Assembly: GCA_948468385.1 (NCBI GenBank)
Contig: CAOKHZ010000008.1
Coordinates: 104,265-142,411, forward strand
DNA from: an uncultured Faecalicatena sp.
GTDB taxonomy: Bacteria; Bacillota; Clostridia; Lachnospirales; Lachnospiraceae
Length of the DNA stretch: 38,147 bases
Direction: 5' to 3'
In this document: piece by piece, positions 1-8,250 of the stretch
Layout of the letters: each line of letters starts with the position of its first letter
Position numbering within the stretch: the stretch's first letter is position 1
Made by a program: the position numbers and the translations under genes
Notes under the pieces: model-generated
Database searches by the model: none
Seen by the model: only the letters and a program-made list of their open reading frames with translations
What the model was told of the DNA's origin: nothing

Positions 1-1463
1 ACTGCCCGGTATCCTTTGTAATAAATGAGCGGCACTTCATATTCGATACCATTTTCGTTGCTAATCGTAAATTCTACCGAGCCCTGAAACCGGGTGGTCT
101 CGATTTCTTTTCCGTCGCATAAGACGACACCGGCGGCCGTCAATGTTGTTACGTCTTCCTCCAATGATATTGGAAGCCATTCCCCCCTGCCCACGTAATT
201 ATTATTTCGGGCAATAAATTCCTCTGACAAATCCGTCGTATATTTTTCAATATATTCTTGTAAGACGGTATAGTTCTGCCAGATTCCGAAAAATATTGTC
301 AACGCGATAATCAGTCCGCGGATGGTTTTCGCTTGAGGTTTTTCGGAGTGTTCGGATAATATCATGCAAATGCCCAAAATGAAAAAGCAAAGTGCATAAG
401 GATATAAACGGAACGGAAATTGCAGCATGTTAAAAATCGTGTTGTCAAGCAGTCTCCACGGAAATAGCGTTGTTGTCATTAAAAATAAGAAAATGCCGGA
501 AAAATAAAATCCGTCGGCCCATTTATTTTTCGGTCTTCCATAAATCGCCCGGCAGAATACGAGCAAAAGAAGCGGTATGCCGACTCCGACATAGGCGACA
601 TTATAAAAATATCCCGTAGAATAAAAAAGTACGGAAAAAGGCTGTACGTATTCGCTAACATGAACCCAGGGAAGCAAATATCCGTAGTCTGCCGATTTCA
701 TTTGCTCCAGCATGGGAAAAAGGTAATAGGAGGTTCCCAACAACGTTACAAATGCCGTTATTATTAGTTTTCCCATTCGCTTTTTCTCAAAAAACAATTT
801 TCTTTTCTGTGGATGAAGAAACATCATGATAAAGATGACCACGGTAATGACGATACCGATAAAGGTCATGATGGTATGCGATAAAAGCATCCCGGCAAAT
901 GCGATGCCCATCAGATATACTTTTTTTCCATCCCGCTGAAAAAAATCATAGATTCCGGCCACGAGCATCGGCAGAAAAATAAATGCCAAATATTCACTGA
1001 TTCCCACGCGAAGCATCAAGTCGGCGAGATAAAACTGGCTCAGCATCAAAAGAGTTGTTCCGGTTACCGCGTACCGCCAGTCGCGGATGATGTATTTAAA
1101 ACAGAAATAAGTGGACAAGGAGGCAGTTGTTGTGAGCAGAAGTGCGAATAATTTCCAGGTGACGGATGGTGAAAATCCCAAAATCCGTAGTATAGCCGGA
1201 ATCACAAAAAAGAGATCCGGGTAAAAGAGCGGACTTCCATAACCATATCCATTGAAAAAGTTTTCATAGATGTGTACGGGAAATTTGCCTTGTAACAAGG
1301 CATCCTTGATGCCCTCCACGCGCAGTAAATGGTATAATAAATCCTTGTCGTAACCGCTAATGCCGTTTTTTAGATACGGGAATCCCGTCACCAGGACAAT
1401 CAGCAAGAGCATTACGATAACGACACAAATTTCTTTTTTTCTTTCACTCCAGTTTTTTAGCAT
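1..1463 (-). CDS. Polytopic membrane protein, 6-pyruvoyl-tetrahydropterin synthase-related type (3' end cut by window edge)
   Basis: The frame is open from ATG at 1463 to the left edge, giving 487 codons without a stop, so the C-terminus is missing. A GGAG lies 9 bases before the ATG. After one N-terminal membrane segment comes an outside loop with YHLLRVEGIKDALLQGKFP and then NGYGYGSPLFYPDL. This is the pattern of the PTPS-related/YfhO-like family, whose members are thought to act as GT-C-like sugar transferases in the membrane. Many hydrophobic segments follow, then a soluble, probably extracellular, segment begins near residue 400. The gene is third in a minus-strand set after the CoA-transferase and the unknown-family protein, 74 bases behind the latter. 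The family call rests on the N-terminal motif. Substrate is unknown. Confidence 0.72.
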   Translation of the reverse strand, partial: MLKNWSERKKEICVVIVMLLLIVLVTGFPYLKNGISGYDKDLLYHLLRVEGIKDALLQGKFPVHIYENFFNGYGYGSPLFYPDLFFVIPAILRILGFSPSVTWKLFALLLTTTASLSTYFCFKYIIRDWRYAVTGTTLLMLSQFYLADLMLRVGISEYLAFIFLPMLVAGIYDFFQRDGKKVYLMGIAFAGMLLSHTIMTFIGIVITVVIFIMMFLHPQKRKLFFEKKRMGKLIITAFVTLLGTSYYLFPMLEQMKSADYGYLLPWVHVSEYVQPFSVLFYSTGYFYNVAYVGVGIPLLLLVFCRAIYGRPKNKWADGFYFSGIFLFLMTTTLFPWRLLDNTIFNMLQFPFRLYPYALCFFILGICMILSEHSEKPQAKTIRGLIIALTIFFGIWQNYTVLQEYIEKYTTDLSEEFIARNNNYVGRGEWLPISLEEDVTTLTAAGVVLCDGKEIETTRFQGSVEFTISNENGIEYEVPLIYYKGYRA

Positions 1464-1537
1464 TATTTTTCACTCCATTTTGCTTAAAATGATAGGGCTA
1501 ATCGAAACCGTTAACCGGATAAGTTGTCTCATAGTTT

Positions 1538-2779
1538 TTAATATAGCAGGTTCCCATTACACCAATGTAGCAAGTAATTGTTTAAAAACTTTCCAATCCA
1601 TTCGGTAATGTTACAGATATACACGTCTCCCAGTGGTTGAAATAAAAACGGATAAATCAATAGTAAAATGGAACCGGGATGTCGTTTGATTGCAGCTAGC
1701 GATTCTTGTGCCTGCTGTTCAATCAACGGATCCTTCATCGCCAAAAGAGACAGCAGAATAACAAAATAGTAGCATATGATGGAAAATATCCAGCGTCCCG
1801 AGTCCACTTTCAATAAAATATCCGGCAAAATCGTTCCGGCACCGGCGATTATAAAAAAGTATTTCCACTTTTCCAGCTTATCTTGTGCCTTGCCTAACAA
1901 TCCGCGGAAAAATTTTATGGCAATCACCAGGTACGGGAGCATTGCCACGATAAAAATCGGGTATTGTATGATGTTGAAAATACGCCATGTCATTTCCCTG
2001 TCCGTCAAGTCGATGCCAAGGATTTCATGGTCTATCACGTCTGCATGGTATTCACCGTTTTCACACAAGGCGGATGCCTTGGCCACGATGTCATCATAAA
2101 TGTTTGTTCCATTAAAGTGGCTAAACAGCTCGAACCATAAAAACAAAACGGAAGCAATCATAAAGCAGAATAAAAAAAGTCGAAAATATTTTTTACGTTC
2201 TTTTTCTTTCTGGCTTAATGCCTTGTAAAGGGTCAGTACAAGGATGATGTTTAAAAACATGAACACGTTTCCCTGGTGGACCATCACTCCCAATGCGGCG
2301 ATTGGCACCAACAGCCATTCAAAGCGTCCCGCTATCAGCAATGCCGCGCCGATCAAGCTTAGCATCACGCAATAGACGTCTAAACGGCCAAAATTAAATT
2401 GACAGCAGAACATGGGAACCGCGAACATTAAGAATAAGATTGCCAAATAGCGCATGCTTTCTGCTTGTTCCTTTCGGCACTTTTTCAGGCAAAAGACTAA
2501 AAAAGAAATTAGAATTACATAATAAACCAGCGTGATGGCAAGTGTAAAACGATACGTCCATGTATAATTCATCATGTCAAATGGTAAAATCCGATTCAGC
2601 GCGGCATATATGGTGCCAATCAATCCGCGAGAAATGAATCCGTATTTATATGAAAATGCCAACATCGTGGCGTTAATTTGATTCACCGTTCCATCAAAAA
2701 ATCTGACAAACAACACGAAGGTAAACAATATCAACACTAGCGAGAACCGTTTCGTAGAATTGCTATTTATTGTCCGCAT
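1538..2779 (-). CDS. Polytopic membrane protein of unknown family, copy 1 of 3
   Basis: I do not recognise this 413-residue protein as a named family. It has about ten hydrophobic segments. It shares with the proteins at 4428-5672 and 6971-8191 a set of fixed positions: SYKYGFISRG near residue 43, NFGRLD near 129, an H-Q/V-G near 168, a His near 221 (F-S-H or V-R-H), an E-I-L near 252, PYLVIAI near 282, AGTILPD near 314, KVDSGRWIF near 324 and DVYI near 385. Conserved Arg, Asp and His facing a membrane recall Wzy/EpsG-type polymerases or GT-C enzymes, but that comparison is inference. ATG at 2779 follows GAGGG at about 9 bases. It is probably transcribed with the CoA-transferase upstream (77-base gap). 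Confidence 0.8.
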   Translation of the reverse strand: MRTINSNSTKRFSLVLILFTFVLFVRFFDGTVNQINATMLAFSYKYGFISRGLIGTIYAALNRILPFDMMNYTWTYRFTLAITLVYYVILISFLVFCLKKCRKEQAESMRYLAILFLMFAVPMFCCQFNFGRLDVYCVMLSLIGAALLIAGRFEWLLVPIAALGVMVHQGNVFMFLNIILVLTLYKALSQKEKERKKYFRLFLFCFMIASVLFLWFELFSHFNGTNIYDDIVAKASALCENGEYHADVIDHEILGIDLTDREMTWRIFNIIQYPIFIVAMLPYLVIAIKFFRGLLGKAQDKLEKWKYFFIIAGAGTILPDILLKVDSGRWIFSIICYYFVILLSLLAMKDPLIEQQAQESLAAIKRHPGSILLLIYPFLFQPLGDVYICNITEWIGKFLNNYLLHWCNGNLLY

Positions 2780-2856
2780 TTTTCAGTGTCCCTCGTTTCT
2801 TAATTTTTTCATCTTTTTTCATACTCTTCCTTTCTTTGCTGTCATTTAACGAACCG

Positions 2857-4119
2857 TCATAGTACATGCTTTTCTTTGAGAATCAAATATTCTTCTTCGC
2901 CAAGCCCGACCGTTTTCGTGAAGAACTCGTGATTGTCTTGTCCTAATTGTGGTGCGGGGGTGCGAATGGATGGTTTTGTGTCCATCAGCTTGATGGCACA
3001 TCCGTTCAAGGTGATGGATCCAAGGGTGGGATGGTCGGTTTTGACAAACATCTCACGTTCCTTGACGTGAGGATCCTCTAAAATTTGCCGGATATCCATA
3101 ATCGGCCCTGCCGGTATTCCGCAATCAAGTAAGATGTCCGTGGCCTCGGAAGCAGTCTTATCCTTGAGCCACTCTTCGATGACGGCTTTGATATCGTTTT
3201 GATATTTTAAACGGCCGGACATGTCGGTAAAGCGCGGATCTGTAATCATGTCAGGACGTTTCAATATTTTTTTGCAAAGAATGTCGAAAAGCTTTTGGTT
3301 GCCGATTGCGATAATGACGTTGCCGTCCTTGCATTGGAAACTGTCGTATGGGGAAACCGAGGCATAACGGTTCCCGATTCGTTTGGGAAGTTTGCCGCTT
3401 TCCATGTATTTTAATGCCATGTTTTCCGTGGCGGCAATCACGCTGTCCATAAGAGAAACATCAACCTTCTGGCCGACACCGGTGATGTGCCGGGCATTGA
3501 CCGCGGCCAGAATCCCGATTGTGACGTTCAGCCCGCCCAATATGTCGCCCAGGGCACTTCCAACCCTTGTGGGATCTCCGTCTTTCGCACCCGTGATGGA
3601 CATCATCCCACCCATGGCCTGGGCCAGGATATCGTAGCCGGGTCTCGTACAATACGGACCGTAAGAGCCAAATCCAGAGACGGCGGCATAAATAATACGG
3701 GGATTGCGTTCTTTCAGGACGTCATATCCGATGCCGAGACGTTCCATGACGCCGGGACGATAGTTTTCAATGACGATGTCCGCTTTTTCAACCATCCGTT
3801 TAAAAAGTTCCTTCCCCTCGGGTGTTTTCAAATTTAAGGTGACCCCTTTTTTATTGCGGTTTAAATTGGCAAAATAGAGGCTTTCTTGTTCTCCGTTCAA
3901 ATTCTTTTCACGGAAGGGGGGATAAAAGCGGGTATCATCTCCAAAAGTGGGAGGTTCAATTTTAATCACGTCCGCCCCCATGTCCGCCAGAAGCATGGTG
4001 GCGTAGGGTCCGGCTAGAACGCGCGTCAAATCCAGAACCGTCAAATTTTCGAGAGCCATGTGCTGTTGGTTCGAACGGGAGAAAACGTGGTCGTTCGAAG
4101 CGTTTGAAAAATCATCCAT
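2857..4119 (-). CDS. CoA-transferase family III (CaiB/BaiF/Frc)
   Basis: Class III CoA-transferases move CoA between carboxylic acids in the cytosol. The family start is visible as LDLTRVLAGPYATMLLADMG followed by GADVIKIEPP. The likely catalytic Asp lies in DVSLMDS. The open frame extends up to a TTG at 4209, but a good promoter (-10 at 4181-4186) lies inside that extension, so the TTG cannot be the start. ATG at 4119 (420 residues) has GAAAGGA about 14 bases upstream. ATG at 4059 (400 residues, the usual family length, MALENLTVLDL) has no clear ribosome site. The substrate acid is not predictable from sequence. No acyl-CoA dehydrogenase or racemase gene is adjacent, so its link to the surrounding glycan genes is unclear. 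Confidence 0.9.
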   Translation of the reverse strand: MDDFSNASNDHVFSRSNQQHMALENLTVLDLTRVLAGPYATMLLADMGADVIKIEPPTFGDDTRFYPPFREKNLNGEQESLYFANLNRNKKGVTLNLKTPEGKELFKRMVEKADIVIENYRPGVMERLGIGYDVLKERNPRIIYAAVSGFGSYGPYCTRPGYDILAQAMGGMMSITGAKDGDPTRVGSALGDILGGLNVTIGILAAVNARHITGVGQKVDVSLMDSVIAATENMALKYMESGKLPKRIGNRYASVSPYDSFQCKDGNVIIAIGNQKLFDILCKKILKRPDMITDPRFTDMSGRLKYQNDIKAVIEEWLKDKTASEATDILLDCGIPAGPIMDIRQILEDPHVKEREMFVKTDHPTLGSITLNGCAIKLMDTKPSIRTPAPQLGQDNHEFFTKTVGLGEEEYLILKEKHVL

Positions 4120-4180
4120 ATGAATTTGGTTTATCCTTTCCAGTGTCTCGCAATATTGCCATTGGGCGCATACAACCCGT

Positions 4181-4209
4181 AGTATAGCATATTTTTCGGG
4201 ATTCAACAA
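4181..4209 (-). promoter_or_regulatory. Promoter of the CoA-transferase gene
   Basis: On the minus strand, TTGTTG (4204-4209) is separated by 17 bases from TATACT (4181-4186). Transcription should start near 4174, inside the frame-compatible extension of the gene, which fixes the translation start downstream. It is back-to-back with the plus-strand promoter at 4225. Confidence 0.7.
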
Positions 4210-4224
4210 GTGTAAAAATAGTTC

Positions 4225-4254
4225 TTGCAGTCATTGCCGCATGCGTGTTATAAT
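4225..4254 (+). promoter_or_regulatory. Promoter of the copy 2 membrane protein
   Basis: TTGCAG (4225-4230), 18 bases, then a perfect TATAAT (4249-4254). The start point falls near 4261, only a few bases before the three-hairpin repeat, so the repeat makes up nearly the whole 5' leader. The segment from -35 to just past -10 resembles that of the copy 3 promoter at 6894. Confidence 0.75.
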
Positions 4255-4266
4255 CTCAAAGTATTT

Positions 4267-4393
4267 ATACGCAAGGGGCAAATATTTTTGCCCCTTGCGT
4301 ATACGAGGATGCACACAGCCGCATAAGGAAATATGCTGCTTCGCGGCTGCGGCTGGCGCAATACTCACGGCAGATAAAATCTGCCGTGAGTAT
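4267..4393 (+). repeat. Three-hairpin dispersed element, copy 1 (complete)
   Basis: Hairpin A is a perfect 16-bp stem with a TATT loop (4267-4282/4287-4302). Region B (about 4309-4360) folds by CAGCCG/CGGCTG with an inner GCTGC-TTC-GCGGC hairpin and a flanking TGCAC/GCGCA pairing. Hairpin C is a perfect 15-bp stem with an AAA loop (4361-4375/4379-4393), starting ATACTCACGG. It lies between the TATAAT at 4249 and the ATG at 4428. Hairpin A is not followed by a U-run. Function is unknown: it could be a structured leader RNA or a miniature mobile repeat. Confidence 0.85.
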
Positions 4394-4427
4394 ATTTAGA
4401 AAATGAATGTGTTTGAGAGGAATAGAC

Positions 4428-5672
4428 ATGTTGAAGGAGTTTGATAAAAGAAAAAAAAGAAACCTGCGGAGAGTGGTGCTTATTTTCGTTTTCGGTATCG
4501 TGCTTTCCGCGCGGTGTTGGGTTGGCATCGTTAACTGTCTAAATACGACGGTATATGCCTTTTCCTATAAGTATGGATTCATTTCCCGGGCGTTCATGGG
4601 GACGGTGCTGCGTGTTTTTAATCTTGTTTTGAACATCTTCGCTCCTTACGACCTGCTGACGTACGAGGGCATCGTATTTTTCTCGAAACTGCTAAATACG
4701 ATATTTATCGCCATGTTGATGGTATTGTTTTATATGTGCCTGAACGCGGTGGAAGAGAGGATGGAAGTCCCTATGTTGGCGGTGATGTTCGTATTTTCTA
4801 TTTTTGCTTTTCCCGAGTATTTGACGGAACAGAATTTTGGCAGAAGCGACATTTGCATGGCGATGGTGACGCTTCTTGGCTGTTATCTTTTGATAAAAGA
4901 AAAATGGGAATACCTTATCATTCCCTTGTCGGCCATTGCCGTTTGCATTCACCAGGGATATGTGCTGATGTTTTTTAACGTGCTATTGGTGATTTTGTGG
5001 TGTAAGATATTTGACAATGAGGGCGGCAAGAGAAAGAAATATATCACGATTTTCGGAGCCTCCTTTCTTGTGGCGAGCGTATTGTTTTTATATTTGAATT
5101 TTTTCAGCCATCAGAACGGAAAAGAAATTTATGACGAGATTTATAACATTGCAAGCTCTCTGGCGCATGACGGCGTAGTGCACACTAATTTGATCCTGCA
5201 CGAGATACTGGGAGAGAGCCCGTTTGTAAATGAATGGCCGGAGCACGTCCATAATTTTCAGGAGCTTCCGGTATTCCTCGTTCTGATGTCGCCGTATCTG
5301 GTCATTGCCTTCCGGTTCTTCCGAAATACGATTCGTGAGGCCAAGGGCGCGTACAAATTGAAATATTTGGCGGTTGCCGTCGGGGCGGCGACGATATTGC
5401 CGGATTTAATCGTAAAGATAGACTATGGGAGATGGATGTTTTCCATTATATTTTATTACTTTGTGACAATCTTGGTTTTATTGGCCAGAAGGGATCCGAT
5501 TATTGTCCGTAATTTTCAGATAGAGACAGATCGGATGAAGCAAAGGCCGGCGTTTTTCATGGCACTTTTGATTTATCCGGTTTTATTTACGCCACTTACA
5601 GACGTGTATATTTGTGAATTGACAAATAACATTACCAATTATTTGATTTGGCGACTCGGAGGGGGAGTTTGA
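4428..5672 (+). CDS. Polytopic membrane protein of unknown family, copy 2 of 3
   Basis: This 414-residue protein is a paralogue of 1538-2779 and the closer of the two. It shares SYKYGFISR near residue 46, NFGRSD, IHQGYVLMF, LFLYLNFFSHQNG, HEILGE, PYLVIAF, ATILPDLIVKIDYGRWMF and DVYICELT. About ten membrane segments alternate with short charged loops such as GGKRKKY. ATG at 4428 has AGAGGA 6-7 bases upstream and gives an N-terminus matching the other copies; the ATG at 4407 has no such site. Its mRNA leader is almost entirely the three-hairpin repeat. The 3' end overlaps the convergent acyltransferase gene by 41 bases. A role in surface polymer assembly is inferred from the neighbours only. 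Confidence 0.82.
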   Translation: MLKEFDKRKKRNLRRVVLIFVFGIVLSARCWVGIVNCLNTTVYAFSYKYGFISRAFMGTVLRVFNLVLNIFAPYDLLTYEGIVFFSKLLNTIFIAMLMVLFYMCLNAVEERMEVPMLAVMFVFSIFAFPEYLTEQNFGRSDICMAMVTLLGCYLLIKEKWEYLIIPLSAIAVCIHQGYVLMFFNVLLVILWCKIFDNEGGKRKKYITIFGASFLVASVLFLYLNFFSHQNGKEIYDEIYNIASSLAHDGVVHTNLILHEILGESPFVNEWPEHVHNFQELPVFLVLMSPYLVIAFRFFRNTIREAKGAYKLKYLAVAVGAATILPDLIVKIDYGRWMFSIIFYYFVTILVLLARRDPIIVRNFQIETDRMKQRPAFFMALLIYPVLFTPLTDVYICELTNNITNYLIWRLGGGV

Positions 5673-6729
5673 CTTCAAAAATAATGTAGGTGATTTCACC
5701 GACAATCAATGTGAGTGCCGCAATCATGCACCAAATTGCCCAACTTCCGTAATCAAGATTCCAGCCGAAGAGGAGGTTTAGCCAGGAAACGGTTGTTAAT
5801 ATTGGCAGGTTTCCCAAAAATATGGACATGCTACGGTTTCCCGCCCATACAAACGGCGGGAAAGAAAGGATTTTCTGTAGGGCACCACTGTTTATGATCA
5901 AATATACCATGCATGGCCAGGTGAGGTATGTCTGCCAAATCGTAAAACCGTTATGATTGACCGCCAATGTGATGATTGCCATGATGACGATTAATAAGAC
6001 GGCCATGCACATCCCTTGCGTTTTTCTTTCTTTGCCCATAGCATCCATCGCGACATGCATGACGATTCCCGCGAAAAAGAAAAGTAATCCTCTCGCGGAA
6101 CATTCATACAATAAGGGGGCGTGTACCGGATGGAAGGTGAATATTATGCCGATGATGCCAATAATCACATAAACGCCCCATTCTACTTTTCTATTTCGGC
6201 AAAACTTTACGATGAGAAAAAAGAGAACATAACAAATCAACAACGTCGTGACGAACCAGCTCGGTCCGTTGACCGCCATCGAGTCTGATTCGGCGAATAA
6301 TCCGCTCTGTACCCCGAACACGCTGGCAATCAATGCCTTTAACGAGTATCGTATTTCACCTCCATCCGCGTGCAATGGGTAAAATCCGAGCTGTAGTTTC
6401 CCGATATTTTCTATTATGAAAAGGTAGACATGAAAAAAAATCATCAACGGGTATATTTTTTTGAATTTCGGAGCCAGATAATCTTTGAAAGCAAGTCCGT
6501 TTTTAATTCGCTGCCGATAGTTGTGGTACATGAAATATCCGCTCATGATAAGAAAAACGTTTGGGGCGGTCAACCCGAATACGTAAAATAGTTGGAATAA
6601 TTTTACCCCTGCCCAGCTTGAGGCTGGAATCGTATCATACAACATGGCATAATGAAATCCCAGTGCCGTCATCAAGACCAAGATGCCCCTTAGCCCGGTC
6701 ACGCCCATGTTTCGTTTTACCTTGTCCAT
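5632..6729 (-). CDS. Acyltransferase 3 family membrane protein
   Basis: This 365-residue protein is probably an integral-membrane O-acyltransferase of the OafA/WecH type, which passes acyl groups to sugars of surface glycans. The family's opening is present as TGLRGILVLMTALGFHYAML, with the conserved R and the catalytic-type His in GFHY. NVFLIMSGYFMY and GPSWFVTTLL follow, then a series of membrane helices. The frame is open to 6816, but ATG at 6729 is preceded by GAGGA at 8 bases and places the family motif at the proper distance. It is convergent with the gene at 4428-5672 (41-base overlap) and divergent from 6971-8191, so it is a single transcription unit set between two paralogues. Confidence 0.85.
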   Translation of the reverse strand: MDKVKRNMGVTGLRGILVLMTALGFHYAMLYDTIPASSWAGVKLFQLFYVFGLTAPNVFLIMSGYFMYHNYRQRIKNGLAFKDYLAPKFKKIYPLMIFFHVYLFIIENIGKLQLGFYPLHADGGEIRYSLKALIASVFGVQSGLFAESDSMAVNGPSWFVTTLLICYVLFFLIVKFCRNRKVEWGVYVIIGIIGIIFTFHPVHAPLLYECSARGLLFFFAGIVMHVAMDAMGKERKTQGMCMAVLLIVIMAIITLAVNHNGFTIWQTYLTWPCMVYLIINSGALQKILSFPPFVWAGNRSMSIFLGNLPILTTVSWLNLLFGWNLDYGSWAIWCMIAALTLIVGEITYIIFEVKLPLRVAKSNNW

Positions 6730-6893
6730 TTGTAATTCCTCACTTTCCGTTCGTCCTATGTGAAACATGCATTTGTGATGTAAGAGGGATGCATAATACA
6801 AAGCAGGTATCATCATTTCAATCAGTATACACCATGTTGGATGTAAAGAAAAGAGCAGAAAAGAAAATATTTTGGACGTGGAAAATTATGGAC

Positions 6894-6922
6894 TTGAGTC
6901 ATCGAGGCATGTGTGCTATAAT
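6894..6922 (+). promoter_or_regulatory. Promoter of the copy 3 membrane protein
   Basis: TTGAGT (6894-6899), 17 bases, TATAAT (6917-6922), with a start expected near 6929. Spacer and downstream bases (GCATGTGTG before, TTCAAGG after) closely match those of the copy 2 promoter at 4225, suggesting the promoter was duplicated with the gene. Confidence 0.75.
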
Positions 6923-6970
6923 TTCAAGGCACTTACATGACGTATTTGTTCTTTTGATGGGAGAGGCAAT

Positions 6971-8191
6971 ATGGCAAAGGAAAAAAGAATCAGAAGGTTT
7001 TTAGTGATGTTGGCGGTTTTCGCGGCCGTTTCTGTCGTGTTTTTCTTTGAGTGGCGGATGAACGCGCAGAATACGACGGCATTGGCGATTTCCTATCAAT
7101 ATGGGATTGTGCCGAGGGGATTTGTCGGTACGATTCTCTACATGATAAAGGAATTTTTGGGCATCAGTTTCTATTCGTATAAACGGGCGTGTTATTTTTC
7201 AGCATTAGTGACGGCAGTTTATTTTGCCGTATTGTTTGTGTTTTTTAGGTTGTGCTTGAAAAGGACAAAAGAAGAGCACATGAGAATTGTTGAGACGATA
7301 CTCATATTTTTGTCGATCTTCATGTTTTCGGAATTTTTAACCTGGAACAATTTCGGCCGGCTGGACGAGTATTTGATGATTATCACCCTGCTCTGTCTAA
7401 TCTTGCTTGTGTGGGAAAAAGCGGAATTTTTAGTGATTTTGCTTTGTTGCATCGCAGGCTTGATTCATGTCGGATTTGTATTTACAAACGTGGGCGTGAT
7501 ATTGGTGGCGATTTTATGGAAGGCGTTTGAGCGGACGGGTTGGGAACGTAGAAAATATATTTTGCTGTTTCTTGGTTGTTTCTTGAGTGTCTCCGCATTG
7601 TTCCTTTACTTTGAAATCGTCCGGCATCCGCTTGGCATGACGGAATATGAAAGTATCGTGGAACTGGCAAAGAGCATATCGGAGGATGGAAATAGCATCA
7701 GCGATTCCTTGCTTGATTCGGAGATTTTGAGACTGGACGTGTTTGAGGACGAATGGGTGTGGCATACGAAGAATTATGTGGAAACGCCGGTGTTCCTCGT
7801 GTTTTGGAGCCCTTACTTGTTAATCGCGTTTCATTTTTTCAAAACGCTTATCCAGAGCGCAAAGACAAAATGCGAGAAGCTAAAATATGGGATGGTTCTT
7901 GTCGGGGCGGGCACCATTGTCCCGGAATTGATTTTAAAAGTCGATTATGGAAGATGGATGTTTTGCATCGTGGCGTATTATTGTTTGATTTTGTTAGTGC
8001 TGACCGTACTGGGCGATAGCATGGTGATTCAATGTCTCAGGGAGACGAAAGAGTGGGTGGCGAAAAAAGTTCCATTTTGGTGGGCACTGTTGATTTATCC
8101 GATCTTTTTCGTGCCGTTCCGTGACGTGTATATCAGTGACGTGACGACGAGAATCATGGATTTTATCGCCCCGATTTTGCATATTTGGTAG
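6971..8191 (+). CDS. Polytopic membrane protein of unknown family, copy 3 of 3
   Basis: At 406 residues this is the most divergent of the three paralogues. It keeps SYQYGIVPRGFVGT near residue 41, NFGRLDEY, PYLLIAFHFF, GAGTIVPELILKVDYGRW and RDVYISDVT. The His-Gln-Gly of the other copies is IHVGF here, and the internal HEILG is SEILR, so those positions tolerate change while the Arg of R-G, NFGR-x-D and K-x-D-x-GRW do not. ATG at 6971 follows GGGAGAGG. Unlike copy 2, its roughly 40-base leader lacks the three-hairpin repeat. A copy of that repeat lies instead downstream of its stop. Unknown function; a surface glycan role is inferred from context. Confidence 0.82.
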   Translation: MAKEKRIRRFLVMLAVFAAVSVVFFFEWRMNAQNTTALAISYQYGIVPRGFVGTILYMIKEFLGISFYSYKRACYFSALVTAVYFAVLFVFFRLCLKRTKEEHMRIVETILIFLSIFMFSEFLTWNNFGRLDEYLMIITLLCLILLVWEKAEFLVILLCCIAGLIHVGFVFTNVGVILVAILWKAFERTGWERRKYILLFLGCFLSVSALFLYFEIVRHPLGMTEYESIVELAKSISEDGNSISDSLLDSEILRLDVFEDEWVWHTKNYVETPVFLVFWSPYLLIAFHFFKTLIQSAKTKCEKLKYGMVLVGAGTIVPELILKVDYGRWMFCIVAYYCLILLVLTVLGDSMVIQCLRETKEWVAKKVPFWWALLIYPIFFVPFRDVYISDVTTRIMDFIAPILHIW

Positions 8192-8208
8192 AAACTTGGC
8201 AGTCATTG

Positions 8209-8250
8209 CATGATACCAAGCGTCGGACAAATTTGATGCCTGGTATCATG
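8209..8250. repeat. 10-bp perfect inverted repeat downstream of copy 3
   Basis: CATGATACCA (8209-8218) and TGGTATCATG (8241-8250) are separated by 22 bases. There is no U-tract after either arm, so it is not a typical intrinsic terminator, although it follows the gene ending at 8191. It directly abuts the short palindromic repeat at 8251. Confidence 0.6.

Noticed and set aside
4265-4528. Minus-strand open frame containing REYCASRSREAAYFLMRL
   Set aside because: It is read out of the three-hairpin repeat; similar peptides appear on the same strand at 8299-8517 and 37219-37509 because the repeat recurs. It overlaps a real gene on the other strand and has no ribosome site, so it is not a protein family.
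6730-6816. 29-residue N-terminal extension of the acyltransferase to 6816
   Set aside because: There is no ribosome site at 6816, whereas GAGGA precedes ATG 6729 and the family motif then sits at the normal distance.
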